From Pythium myriotylum (taxonomy: Eukaryota; Oomycota; Peronosporomycetes; Pythiales; Pythiaceae): DNA of 64,000 nt. The stretch covers positions 1-64,000 of the forward strand of contig JALJCQ010000022.1 of the NCBI GenBank assembly GCA_023091665.1, in the 5' to 3' direction. The stretch's first letter is position 1. Each line of letters starts with the position of its first letter. The position numbers and the translations under genes are program-made. This document shows, piece by piece, positions 9,173-20,363 of the stretch. The notes below the pieces were generated by a model that was given only the letters and a program-made list of their open reading frames with translations, had not been told where the DNA came from and did not search any database.

Positions 9173-12100
9173 CTCCCCCTCGACTCGACTGCGTCTTGAA
9201 CACCAAGCTTGGTGCGGAGCACGTCGAACTGGACAGTGGGGATCGGCTTGGTCATGATGTCGGCAAGCATGTCTTGGGTCGGGCAGTACTGCAGACACAC
9301 TTGACCGTCCTCGACCTTCTCACGAACGAAGTGGTAGCGAATGTCGATGTGCTTGGTGCGCTTGTGGAACTCGGGGTTCTTGGCCAACGCGATCGCACCT
9401 TGGTTGTCTTCGTACACCGTGAGCGCTTGGTCACTTGCAACTTCGCCGAGTTCGCACAGGAACGCCTTGAGCCACACGGCTTCTTGGATCGCTTCCGATA
9501 GAGCCATGTACTCTGCTTCGGTCGAGGAGAGGGCGACAGTTCGCTGCTTCTTGCTGCGCCAGCTGATGCATCCGCCGTTGAGCATGAACACGTAGCCGCT
9601 GGTGCTTCGACGTGACTCGATGTCGCCAGCCCAGTCGGCGTCGGAGTAGCCGACCAGTCTTCCGTCGTTCGATGCCGAGAACTGCAGGCCGTACGTCGGA
9701 GTCGCTTGCAGATACCGGAGCACACGCTTGAGAGCTTGCCAGTGTGTTGGACACGGGTCCGCGGCGAACTGGCTGAGTGTGCCGACTGCCGCTGCGAGGT
9801 CTGGTCGAGTGCCGACCATGAGGTACATGAGTGCGCCGACTGCACTTCGGTACGGCACGTTCTTCATGGTGTCTTCGTGCTTGCAACCACCTTCACACAT
9901 GGCCTTGGTCAGCTTGAGTCCGGGGTCTTGAGGGGTCCTCACTGGTTTGCAGTCTTGCATGCCGAACTTGGTCAGGATCGACTGCAAGAACTTGGTCTGC
10001 CGCATGGTCACGTCGCTGGACTTGGGGTCTTGGTCAACTTCCATGCCGAGGCAGTACTTGAGTTCGCCGAGGTCGGACATCTCGAAGCGTTCGCTGAGTG
10101 CACGCTTGGTCGCCGTGAGCAACTCGAGGCTGTTGCAGGCGAGGATGAGGTCGTCGACGTAGATCACCACGAAGATCATCGCTGAGCCGCTCCGCTTGAC
10201 GTACACACAGTGGTCCATCTCGCACTTGGTGAAGCCGACCTTGCGCATGAAGGCGTCGATGGTCTGGTTCCACATGCGTGGCGACTGCTTGAGACCGTAG
10301 AGCGAGCGCTTGAGCTTGCACACGTAGTCGGGGTGGCGCTGGTCGACGAAGCCTTCGGGCTGCTTCATGTAGATTTCTTCGTCGAGGTTGCCGTTCAGGA
10401 ACGCCGTCTTGACATCCATCTGATGGATCATGAGCTTGTATCGAGCGGCGATGCTGAGGATGGTGCGGATCGACGTGAACTTGGCGACGGGTGCGAACGT
10501 CTCTTCGAAGTCGATGCCGTACTTTTGCAGGAACCCCTTGGCAACGAGTCGAGCCTTGTACCGCTCGACGAGTCCTTCGGCGGTTTCCTTGACCTTGAAC
10601 ACCCACTTGCTGGTGATGGCCTTGCGTCCGGCTGGCAAAGGGACTAGGTCCCAGGTCTCGTTCTTCTTGAGCGACTCGAGCTCGGAGTCGCAGGCTTCCT
10701 TCCAGTTGCTGGCGTCGTCGGATTCCATCGCCGACTTGAACGATGTCGGCAACTCTCCCCCTGAATTCACGACGAGAGCAAACTCTTCGTAATCTTGGTC
10801 TTGATCTTGATCTTCTCCCCCTTGTTCTTGCACGTCTTCGCCTTCTTCATCTTCATCTTCTACGCCTTCCTCTTCGATCGACGTGAGCAGTGCAGACAGA
10901 TCTTCGAGCGATGTCCTTGGACCTTGCGTGGGTGGTGGAGTCGCACCACTTGTGCGTCCAACACGTCCGTAGCGCTTCTCAACTGGCGGTTCAGCCAGGT
11001 TCTCGAGCGAGTGCGTGCGAGAGTGGCGCTTGGACCCTGGTGCGTAGTCGACATTCGGCTGCTGGGCCGATGCTGGTGCTGCTGGACGCTGCGACCGCTG
11101 GCCCTGTTGCCACTCCGGTCGCTCGTAGCTGCGCTGACTTGGTGCTGGTGAGGCTGGCTGCTCACCCATGTCTTCATCATCTTGGTTGTCGGTTGCTTCA
11201 TCTTTATCTTCATCATCTTCATCGTCGCGGAACTCGACGGACTTGCTCCAGGGTTCTTCGCGCTTGCCGTCGTCGAACGTGTCTTCCATGAACTGCGCGT
11301 CTCGACTGATCACGATCCGGCCGGTTGCGATTTCTTCAAACCGATACGCTTTCTCGTGGTCCGAGTAGCCGAGGAACCGACACAAGATGGCTCGGGCGGC
11401 GAACTTCGACCGCTTCTCCTTCGGCACGTGGACGTACGCATGGCAGCCGAACACCTTGAAGTTGGCGAGCAAGGGCTTCTTCCCGTTCCATTCTTCGTAC
11501 GGCGACTTGTACAAGTCTTGAGCGCGGGTCGGAAGTCGGTTGCGAACTTCGACTGCAGTCATGACGGCTTCGCCCCAGTACTCGTCGGACAAGTTGGCAT
11601 GGTGGAGCTTGCAACGACCACACTCACCGATGGTTCGGTTCATGCGCTCCGCCACACCGTTCAACTGAGGCGTGTATGGCGGCGTGACGTCGTGCTCGAT
11701 GCCACGCTTGCGACAGAACTTGGCAAGTTTGGCCGACTGGTACTCGCCGCCGCCGTCGGTTCGAAGCACCTTGACTCGACGACCGGTTTGGTTCTCGGCC
11801 CAGTTGACGAACTCGACGAACTTCTCGTAGACTTCGTCCTTGGACCGCATGAGGTACAACTTGCACAGTCGAGACTTGTCGTCGGTGAACGTGGCAAAGT
11901 ACTTCATGCCGCCGAAAGTCGGAGTCTTCATGGGGCCGGCCACATCGCTGTACACGACGTCAAGCAGATTCGCAGACCGCTTGGTCGTGCCCGACTGGAA
12001 CTTGACGCGAGTCAGCTTGCCGAGTGCACAGCCTTCACAGACCTCCCATTCCTGCACAGACCCGATATCGAGTCCGTCGGCGAGGTCCTTCTTGGCGATG

Positions 12101-13512
12101 GCTTCGAGTCCGCTGAAGCCGATGTGACCGAGTCGGAGGTGCCACAGGTACGACTTGGACATGGCGCGACCTCGTCTTGTACTGGCGGCGTGGGCTGCTT
12201 CAATCGACACTGGAGACATGTTGAGCTTGAACAGACCCTTGCCGATACGAGTGCCGATGGTCCGCTTGGCGCCCTTGAGAACGACGAAGCAACCGTCTTT
12301 GTCGAACGTCACGGGAGCAACGTCCTCCGTGAATCTTCCGACCGAGAACAGGTTGCGGCTGAGCTTGGGGATATGCCACACGTTGGTGAGCAAACCCTTC
12401 TTGACACCACTTGGAGTCTTCATCGACATGAGAATGTCTCCCACGCCAACCGCTTGGACCGTGCCATCATCGGCCAGATGCACGTCGACTGGGTCAATCT
12501 TCTTGTAGTTCATCATGAACTGCTTGGTTCGCGACATGTGCTGAGTCGCACCCGAGTCGACCAACCACGCCGTGGATTGACTCGACTTGCCTTGGGTCTT
12601 CCCGACCGAGAACAGGTACTCGCCGGGGTCTTCATCTCGCGCAAGGTTGGCTCGCTGGAACCGTTGCCGAGGGTTGCCGTTTCCGTTTCCGTTGCCGTTG
12701 CCGTTGCCGCCGGAGTTGCCGTTGCCGTTGCCGTTGTCCTTGACACGCGAGTGGCACTCCGCGGCCCAATGACCGATCTTGCCGCAGTAGTTGCACGTGC
12801 CAGTCTTCTTGACTGCACGGCCCTTGGGCTTCGCGTCACTTGTCATGAACGCTTGGCCAAGCGTGGCTCCGTCGCCACCTTGCTCCTTGCGCTTCATGTC
12901 TTCATGGAGCAGCCGAGACGTCACGAGTTCCCACGTGAGCGCGTCGACACGCGACTCCAACGCCGTGATGAGGAACTGGTACGACTCGCTGAGACTGCCG
13001 AGAAGCGTGATCACCAAGTCGTCTTCGCTGACCGGAGCGCCGACTGCGTCGAGTTGCTCCGCCAGGGTCTTGAGCTTGTTGATGTGCGTGAGCACATCGT
13101 CACCTTCTTCCATCATGGTCGTGAAGAAACGACGACGAAGAAAGAGCTTGTTGGCAAGGCTCTTCTTCTCGAAGTGTTCTTCCAGTCTTGACCATGCATC
13201 TTGCGCACCACTCGCCGACCGAACCAGCGGGAGCTGCGAGTCTTCCATCGCGAGACAGATCATCGCGAGCGCCTTGCGAGACTTCTTCTTGAAGAGGGCT
13301 CGGTCCGCGTCGGTCTGGCACTGCTCGAGTTTGACCTCTCCACAGACAACTTCCCAGACGTCGCGTTCTTCGAGCACCATCTGCATCTTGAACTTCCATG
13401 TGTGGAAGTTGGTTCCGTCGAACTTGTTGATGCGAGCTGGGGTGGTCGAATCCATGGCGAAGGCTGGGGAGGCGAAGTCGGTGGAGGCAGAGTCGGCTGG
13501 GCTTGGGCTCAT
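9127..13512 (-). CDS. gag-pol: Family A gag-pol polyprotein, intact
   Basis: 1,461 codons starting [10 protein letters not shown] in the primer-binding site. Domain order is as in the other intact copies: CCHC 240-253, a longer NG-rich spacer with an NSGG interruption, DSGA 319-322, integrase D523/D586/E622, YVDD 1118-1121, RNase H D1291/E1332/D1369. It belongs to a sequence subtype with NGKKPLL and FAARAIL in the integrase C-terminal region, where the neighbouring copy 4453-8808 has YGKKPLL and FDARAIL. The two dimer members are therefore not simple duplicates. The C-terminus and stop lie in the shared LTR at 8813-9172. No inactivating change is visible. Confidence 0.95.
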   Translation of the reverse strand: MSPSPADSASTDFASPAFAMDSTTPARINKFDGTNFHTWKFKMQMVLEERDVWEVVCGEVKLEQCQTDADRALFKKKSRKALAMICLAMEDSQLPLVRSASGAQDAWSRLEEHFEKKSLANKLFLRRRFFTTMMEEGDDVLTHINKLKTLAEQLDAVGAPVSEDDLVITLLGSLSESYQFLITALESRVDALTWELVTSRLLHEDMKRKEQGGDGATLGQAFMTSDAKPKGRAVKKTGTCNYCGKIGHWAAECHSRVKDNGNGNGNSGGNGNGNGNGNGNPRQRFQRANLARDEDPGEYLFSVGKTQGKSSQSTAWLVDSGATQHMSRTKQFMMNYKKIDPVDVHLADDGTVQAVGVGDILMSMKTPSGVKKGLLTNVWHIPKLSRNLFSVGRFTEDVAPVTFDKDGCFVVLKGAKRTIGTRIGKGLFKLNMSPVSIEAAHAASTRRGRAMSKSYLWHLRLGHIGFSGLEAIAKKDLADGLDIGSVQEWEVCEGCALGKLTRVKFQSGTTKRSANLLDVVYSDVAGPMKTPTFGGMKYFATFTDDKSRLCKLYLMRSKDEVYEKFVEFVNWAENQTGRRVKVLRTDGGGEYQSAKLAKFCRKRGIEHDVTPPYTPQLNGVAERMNRTIGECGRCKLHHANLSDEYWGEAVMTAVEVRNRLPTRAQDLYKSPYEEWNGKKPLLANFKVFGCHAYVHVPKEKRSKFAARAILCRFLGYSDHEKAYRFEEIATGRIVISRDAQFMEDTFDDGKREEPWSKSVEFRDDEDDEDKDEATDNQDDEDMGEQPASPAPSQRSYERPEWQQGQRSQRPAAPASAQQPNVDYAPGSKRHSRTHSLENLAEPPVEKRYGRVGRTSGATPPPTQGPRTSLEDLSALLTSIEEEGVEDEDEEGEDVQEQGGEDQDQDQDYEEFALVVNSGGELPTSFKSAMESDDASNWKEACDSELESLKKNETWDLVPLPAGRKAITSKWVFKVKETAEGLVERYKARLVAKGFLQKYGIDFEETFAPVAKFTSIRTILSIAARYKLMIHQMDVKTAFLNGNLDEEIYMKQPEGFVDQRHPDYVCKLKRSLYGLKQSPRMWNQTIDAFMRKVGFTKCEMDHCVYVKRSGSAMIFVVIYVDDLILACNSLELLTATKRALSERFEMSDLGELKYCLGMEVDQDPKSSDVTMRQTKFLQSILTKFGMQDCKPVRTPQDPGLKLTKAMCEGGCKHEDTMKNVPYRSAVGALMYLMVGTRPDLAAAVGTLSQFAADPCPTHWQALKRVLRYLQATPTYGLQFSASNDGRLVGYSDADWAGDIESRRSTSGYVFMLNGGCISWRSKKQRTVALSSTEAEYMALSEAIQEAVWLKAFLCELGEVASDQALTVYEDNQGAIALAKNPEFHKRTKHIDIRYHFVREKVEDGQVCLQYCPTQDMLADIMTKPIPTVQFDVLRTKLGVQDAVESRGSVEDDAPRTLRHHSS

Positions 13513-13516
13513 AACC

Positions 13517-13875
13517 TGTTGGAAGGTCGCTTGGTTGGTGGGATGCAAAATGCAAAGTGAATTGATCGGGACTTAGTTCGCTGCTGCTATCTCTAAGCCG
13601 TCTGTGTGTGTCCTACGCTACCGTAATCAAATGTATGTCCTACCTATCGTAAACATATGCAAACATAAACTGACTTCGTGGATACTTCAACGAAGTCGAT
13701 GGGTGGCACTGGATTCAAACCAGAACCAGACGGAGAATCTTCCACATGTCGAATCTTCCACATGTCGAATCTTCCACGGAGAATCTTCTGCAGGAGAATC
13801 TTCTACAGCCGAGCTTCAACTGCCGAGCTTCAACTGGAATGATGACGCTGGGTTCGAGGCGCATCATCTTCAACA
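13517..13875 (-). repeat. Family A LTR (-), 5' LTR of copy 8813-13875
   Basis: 359 bp. It is preceded on the left by the primer-binding site of the minus copy and followed on the right by AAGAT and plus-strand coding sequence of the interrupted host copy. Confidence 0.95.
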
Positions 13876-14548
13876 AAGATGATGAGGATCAAGATGAAGC
13901 AACCGACAACCAAGATGATGAAGACATGGGTGAGCAGCCAGCCTCACCAGCACCAAGTCAGCGCAGCTACGAGCGACCGGAGTGGCAACAGGGCCAGCGG
14001 TCGCAGCGTCCAGCAGCACCAGCATCGGCCCAGCAGCCGAATGTCGACTACGCACCAGGGTCCAAGCGCCACTCTCGCACGCACTCGCTCGAGAACCTGG
14101 CTGAACCGCCAGTTGAGAAGCGCTACGGACGTGTTGGACGCACAAGTGGTGCGACTCCACCACCCACGCAAGGTCCAAGGACATCGCTCGAAGATCTGTC
14201 TGCACTGCTCACGTCGATCGAAGAGGAAGGCGTAGAAGATGAAGACGAAGAAGGCGAAGACGTGCAAGAACAAGGGGGAGAAGATCAAGATCAAGATCAA
14301 GATCACGAAGAGTTTGCTCTCGTCGTGAATTCAGGGGAGAGTTGCCGACATCGTTCAAGTCGGCGATGGAATCCGACGACGCCAGCAACTGGAAGGAAGC
14401 CTGCGACTCCGAGCTCGAGTCGCTCAAGAAGAACGAAACCTGGGACCTAGTCCCTTTGCCAGCCGGACGCAAGGCCATCACCAGCAAGTGGGTGTTCAAG
14501 GTCAAGGAAACCGCCGAAGGACTCGTCGAGCGGTACAAGGCTCGACTC
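13876..14548 (+). pseudogene. Family A fragment: integrase tail to start of RT, frameshifted
   Basis: It resumes the host coding sequence broken at 4139, beginning with the duplicated AAGAT. It encodes the acidic and Pro/Gln-rich integrase tail and the first ~70 residues of the RT region, ending VERYKARL where an inverted LTR cuts in at 14549. A single G is missing from the GGGGG run near 14333 (GAATTCAGGGGAGAG instead of CAGGGGGAGAG), which shifts the frame. The same deletion occurs in the inverted fragment 17302-20003, so those two share ancestry. Confidence 0.9.
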
Positions 14549-14907
14549 TGTTGAAAGGTCGCTTGGTTGGTGGGATGCAAAATGCAAAGTGAATTGATCG
14601 GGACTTAGTTCGCTACTGCTACCTCTAAGCCGTCTGTGTGTGTCCTACGCTACCATAATCAAATGTATGTCCTACCTATCGTAAACATATGCAAACATAA
14701 ACTAACTTCGTGGATACTTCAACGAAGTCGATGGGTGGCACTGGATTCAAACCAGAACCAGACGGAGAATCTTCCACATGTCGAATCTTCCACATGTCGA
14801 ATCTTCCACGGAGAATCTTCTGCAGGAGAATCTTCTACAGCCGAGCTTCAACTGCCGAGCTTCAACTGGAATGATGACGCTGGGTTCGAGGCGCATCATC
14901 TTCAACA
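14549..14907 (-). repeat. Family A LTR (-) between two tandem integrase-tail fragments
   Basis: 359 bp with exact termini. The left flank ends GACTC (14544-14548) and the right flank starts AAGAT (14908-14912). The right flank repeats the sequence after the LTR at 13875, so LTR plus flank (13517-14548 and 14549 onward) form a direct repeat of about 1 kb. Confidence 0.93.
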
Positions 14908-16988
14908 AAGATGATGAGGATCAAGATGAAGCAACCGACAACCAAGATGATGAAGACATGGGTGAGCAGCCAGCCTCACCAGCACCAAGTCAGCGCAGCT
15001 ACGAGCGACCGGAGTGGCAACAGGGCCAGCGGTCGCAGCGTCCAGCAGCACCAGCATCGGCCCAGCAGCCGAATGTCGACTACGCACCAGGGTCCAAGCG
15101 CCACTCTCGCACGCACTCGCTCGAGAACCTGGCTGAACCGCCAGTTGAGAAGCGCTACGGACGTGTTGGACGCACAAGTGGTGCGACTCCACCACCCACG
15201 CAAGGTCCAAGGACATCGCTCGAAGATCTGTCTGCACTGCTCACGTCGATCGAAGAGGAAGGCGTAGAAGATGAAGATGAAGAAGGCGAAGACGTGCAAG
15301 AACAAGGGGGAGAAGACCAAGATTACGAAGAGTTTGCTCTCGTCGTGAATTCAGGGGGAGAGTTGCCGACATCGTTCAAGTCGGCGATGGAATCCGACGA
15401 CGCCAGCAACTGGAAGGAAGCCTGCGACTCCGAGCTCGAGTCGCTCAAGAAGAACGAGACCTGGGACCTAGTCCCTTTGCCAGCCGGACGCAAGGCCATC
15501 ACCAGCAAGTGGGTGTTCAAGGTCAAGGAAACCGCCGAAGGACTCGTCGAGCGGTACAAGGCTCGACTCGTTGCCAAGGGGTTCCTGCAAAAGTACGGCA
15601 TCGACTTCGAAGAGACGTTCGCACCCGTCGCCAAGTTCACGTCGATCCGCACCATCCTCAGCATCGCCGCTCGATACAAGCTCATGATCCATCAGATGGA
15701 TGTCAAGACGGCGTTCCTGAACGGCAACCTCGACGAAGAAATCTACATGAAGCAGCCCGAAGGCTTCGTCGACCAGCGCCACCCCGACTACGTGTGCAAG
15801 CTCAAGCGCTCGCTCTACGGTCTCAAGCAGTCGCCACGCATGTGGAACCAGACCATCGACGCCTTCATGCGCAAGGTCGGCTTCACCAAGTGCGAGATGG
15901 ACCACTGCGTGTACGTCAAGCGGAGCGGCTCAGCGACGATCTTCGTGGTGATCTACGTCGACGACCTCATCCTCGCCTGCAACAGCCTCGAGTTGCTCAC
16001 GGCGACCAAGCGTGCACTCAGCGAACGCTTCGAGATGTCCGACCTCGGCGAACTCAAGTACTGCCTCGGCATGGAAGTTGACCAAGACCCCAAGTCCGGC
16101 GACGTGACCATGCGGCAGACCAAGTTCCTGCAGTCGATCCTGACCAAGTTCGGCATGCAAGACTGCAAACCAGTGAGGACCCCTCAAGACCCCGGACTCA
16201 AGCTGACCAAGGCCATGTGTGAAGGTGGTTGCAAGCACGAAGACACCATGAAGAACGTGCCGTACCGAAGTGCAGTCGGCGCACTCATGTACCTCATGGT
16301 CGGCACTCGACCAGACCTCGCAGCGGCAGTCGGCACACTCAGCCAGTTCGCCGCGGACCCGTGTCCAACACACTGGCAAGCTCTCAAGCGTGTGCTCCGG
16401 TATCTGCAAGCGACTCCGACGTACGGCCTGCAGTTCTCGGCATCGAACGACGGAAGACTGGTCGGCTACTCCGACGCCGACTGGGCTGGCGACATCGAGT
16501 CACGTCGAAGCACCAGCGGCTACGTGTTCATGCTCAACGGCGGATGCATCAGCTGGCGCAGCAAGAAGCAGCGAACTGTCGCCCTCTCCTCGACCGAAGC
16601 AGAGTACATGGCTCTATCGGAAGCGATCCAAGAAGCCGTGTGGCTCAAGGCGTTCCTGTGCGAACTCGGCGAAGTTGCAAGTGACCAAGCGCTCACGGTG
16701 TACGAAGACAACCAAGGTGCGATCGCGTTGGCCAAGAACCCCGAGTTCCACAAGCGCACCAAGCACATCGACATTCGCTACCACTTCGTTCGTGAGAAGG
16801 TCGAGGACGGTCAAGTGTGTCTGCAGTACTGCCCGACCCAAGACATGCTTGCCGACATCATGACCAAGCCGATCCCCACTGTCCAGTTCGACGTGCTCCG
16901 CACCAAGCTTGGTGTTCAAGACGCAGTCGAGTCGAGGGGGAGTGTTGAAGATGATGCGCCTCGAACCCAGCGTCATCATTCCAGTTGA
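14908..16988 (+). pseudogene. Family A 3' fragment: integrase tail, RT and RNase H, intact to the stop
   Basis: This 5'-truncated frame opens at AAGATGATG and runs through the acidic tail (short form, [10 protein letters not shown]), the complete RVT_2-type reverse transcriptase (YVDD around 15957-15968) and RNase H (SDADW, STEAEY, EDNQ motifs) to the normal stop in the 3' LTR at 16986-16988. It lacks gag, protease and the integrase core and has no start of its own apart from readthrough from the antisense LTR. RT and RNase H catalytic residues are intact. It could be the displaced 3' half of the copy that starts at 1854. Confidence 0.92.
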
Positions 16989-17301
16989 AGCTCGGCAGTT
17001 GAAGCTCGGCTGTAGAAGATTCTCCTGCAGAAGATTCTCCGTGGAAGATTCGACATGTGGAAGATTCGACATGTGGAAGATTCTCCGTCTGGTTCTGGTT
17101 TGAATCCAGTGCCACCCATCGACTTCGTTGAAGTATCCACGAAGTTAGTTTATGTTTGCATATGTTTACGATAGGTAGGACATACATTTGATTATGGTAG
17201 CGTAGGACACACACAGACGGCTTAGAGGTAGCAGTAGCGAACTAAGTCCCGATCAATTCACTTTGCATTTTGCATCCCACCAACCAAGCGACCTTTCAAC
17301 A
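16943..17301 (+). repeat. Family A LTR (+), 3' LTR of fragment 14908-16988
   Basis: 359 bp preceded by the polypurine tract GAGGGGGAG. It is followed by GAGTC (17302-17306), the exact inverse of the GACTC that precedes the LTR at 14549, so sequences beyond the two LTRs mirror each other. Confidence 0.95.
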
Positions 17302-20003
17302 GAGTCGAGCCTTGTACCGCTCGACGAGTCCTTCGGCGGTTTCCTTGACCTTGAACACCCACTTGCTGGTGATGGCCTTGCGTCCGGCTGGCAAAGGGAC
17401 TAGGTCCCAGGTCTCGTTCTTCTTGAGCGACTCGAGCTCGGAGTCGCAGGCTTCCTTCCAGTTGCTGGCGTCGTCGGATTCCATCGCCGACTTGAACGAT
17501 GTCGGCAACTCTCCCCTGAATTCACGACGAGAGCAAACTCTTCGTGATCTTGATCTTGATCTTGATCTTCTCCCCCTTGTTCTTGCACGTCTTCGCCTTC
17601 TTCGTCTTCATCTTCTACGCCTTCCTCTTCGATCGACGTGAGCAGTGCAGACAGATCTTCGAGCGATGTCCTTGGACCTTGCGTGGGTGGTGGAGTCGCA
17701 CCACTTGTGCGTCCAACACGCCCGTAGCGCTTCTCAACTGGCGGTTCAGCCAGGTTCTCGAGCGAGTGCGTGCGAGAGTGGCACTTGGACCCTGGTGCGT
17801 AGTCGACATTCGGCTGCTGGGCCGATGCTGGTGCTGCTGGACGCTGCGACCGCTGGCCCTGTTGCCACTCCGGTCGCTCGTAGCTGCGCTGACTTGGTGC
17901 TGGTGAGGCTGGCTGCTCACCCATGTCTTCATCATCTTGGTTGTCGGTTGCTTCATCTTCATCTTCATCATCTTCATCGTCGCGGAACTCGACGGACTTG
18001 CTCCAGGGTTCTTCGCGCTTGCCGTCGTCGAACGTGTCTTCCATGAACTGCGCGTCTCGACTGATCACGATCCGGCCGGTTGCGATTTCTTCAAACCGAT
18101 ACGCTTTCTCGTGGTCCGAGTAGCCGAGGAACCGACACAAGATGGCTCGGGCGGCGAACTTCGACCGCTTCTCCTTCGGCACGTGGACGTACGCATGGCA
18201 GCCGAACACCTTGAAGTTGGCGAGCAAGGGCTTCTTCCCGTTCCATTCTTCGTACGGCGACTTGTACAAGTCTTGAGCGCGGGTCGGAAGTCGGTTGCGA
18301 ACTTCGACTGCAGTCATGACGGCTTCGCCCCAGTACTCGTCGGACAAGTTGGCATGGTGGAGCTTGCAACGACCACACTCACCGATGGTTCGGTTCATGC
18401 GCTCCGCCACACCGTTCAACTGAGGCGTGTATGGCGGCGTGACGTCGTGCTCGATGCCACGCTTGCGACAGAACTTGGCAAGTTTGGCCGACTGGTACTC
18501 GCCGCCGCCGTCGGTTCGAAGCACCTTGACTCGACGACCGGTTTGGTTCTCGGCCCAGTTGACGAACTCGACGAACTTCTCGTAGACTTCGTCCTTGGAC
18601 CGCATGAGGTACAACTTGCACAGTCGAGACTTGTCGTCGGTGAACGTGGCAAAGTACTTCATGCCGCCGAAAGTCGGAGTCTTCATGGGGCCGGCCACAT
18701 CGCTGTACACGACGTCAAGCAGATTCGCAGACCGCTTGGTCGTGCCCGACTGGAACTTGACGCGAGTCAGCTTGCCGAGTGCACAGCCTTCACAGACCTC
18801 CCACTCTTGCACAGACCCAATGTCGAGTCCGTCGGCGAGGTCCTTCTTGACGATGGCTTCGAGACCGCTGAAGCCGATGTGACCGAGTCGGAGGTGCCAC
18901 AGGTACGACTTGGACATGGCGCGACCTCGTCTTGTACTGGCGGCGTGGGCTGCTTCAATCGACACTGGAGACATGTTGAGCTTGAACAGACCCTTGCCGA
19001 TACGAGTGCCGATGGTCCGCTTGGCGCCCTTGAGAACGACGAAGCAACCGTCCTTGTCGAACGTCACGGGAGCAACGTCCTCCGTGAATCTTCCGACCGA
19101 GAACAGGTTGCGGCTGAGCTTGGGGATATGCCACACGTTGGTGAGCAAACCCTTCTTGACACCGCTTGGAGTCTTCATCGACATGAGAATGTCTCCCACG
19201 CCAACCGCTTGGACCGTGCCATCATCGGCCAGATGCACGTCGACTGGGTCAATCTTCTTGTAGTTCATCATGAACTGCTTGGTTCGCGACATGTGCTGAG
19301 TCGCACCCGAGTCGACCAACCACGCCGTGGATTGACTCGACTTGCCTTGGGTCTTCCCGACCGAGAACAGGTACTCGCCGGGGTCTTCATCTCGCGCAAG
19401 GTTGGCTCGCTGGAACCGTTGCCGAGGGTTGCCGTTTCCGTTTCCGTTGCCGTTGCCGTTGCCGCCGGAGTTGCCGTTGCCGTTGCCGTTGTCCTTGACA
19501 CGCGAGTGGCACTCCGCGGCCCAATGACCGATCTTGCCGCAGTAGTTGCACGTGCCAGTCTTCTTGACTGCACGGCCCTTGGGCTTCGCGTCACTTGTCA
19601 TGAACGCTTGGCCAAGCGTGGCTCCGTCGCCACCTTGCTCCTTGCGCTTCATGTCTTCATGGAGCAGCCGAGACGTCACGAGTTCCCACGTGAGCGCGTC
19701 GACACGCGACTCCAACGCCGTGATGAGGAACTGGTACGACTCGCTGAGACTGCCGAGAAGCGTGATCACCAAGTCGTCTTCGCTGACCGGAGCGCCGACT
19801 GCGTCGAGTTGCTCCGCCAGGGTCTTGAGCTTGTTGATGTGCGTGAGCACATCGTCACCTTCTTCCATCATGGTCGTGAAGAAACGACGACGAAGAAAGA
19901 GCTTGTTGGCAAGGCTCTTCTTCTCGAAGTGTTCTTCCAGTCTTGACCATGCATCTTGCGCACCACTCGCCGACCGAACCAGCGGGAGCTGCGAGTCTTC
20001 CAT
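17302..20003 (-). pseudogene. Family A internal fragment (gag middle to start of RT), minus strand, frameshifted
   Basis: Read on the minus strand it begins MEDSQLPLV (ATG at 20001-20003) in the middle of Gag. It continues through the CCHC knuckle, NG spacer, protease, integrase core (NGKKPLL/FAARAIL subtype) and acidic tail, and ends VERYKARL at 17302. Both ends abut LTR termini. It lacks the Gag N-terminus, most of RT and RNase H, and carries the one-G deletion also seen near 14333. It forms a 2.7-kb inverted repeat with 20414-23117. Confidence 0.93.
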
Positions 20004-20004
20004 C

Positions 20005-20363
20005 TGTTGAAAGGTCGCCTGGTTGGTGGGATGCAAAATGCAAAGTGAATTGATCGGGACTTAGTTCGCTACTGCTACCTCTAAGCCGTCTGTGTGTGTC
20101 CTACGCTACCGTAATCATATGTATGTCCTACCTATCGTAAACATATGCAAACATAAACTGACTTCGTGGATACTTCAACGAAGTCGATGGGTGGCACTGG
20201 ATTCAAACCAGAACCAGACGGAGAATCTTCCACATGTCGAATCTTCCACATGTCGAATCTTCCACGGAGAATCTTCTGCAGGAGAATCTTCTACAGCCGA
20301 GCTTCAACTGCCGAGCTTCAACTGGAATGATGACGCAGGGTTCGAGGCGCATCATCTTCAACA
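20005..20363 (-). repeat. Family A LTR (-) between two inverted gag-pol fragments
   Basis: 359 bp. The left neighbour is the minus-strand fragment starting GATGG in its own sense; the right neighbour is a plus-strand fragment starting GCCCT (20364-20368). The flanks do not match each other as a target duplication. Confidence 0.93.

Larger units (their letters stand above)
8813..13875 (-). mobile_element. Complete family A Copia element (minus strand), second half of the shared-LTR dimer
   Basis: LTR 8813-9172 (3'), interior 9173-13516 and LTR 13517-13875 (5'). The outer boundary at 13875 is followed by AAGAT (13876-13880), the right target duplication for the whole dimer. Confidence 0.9.
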
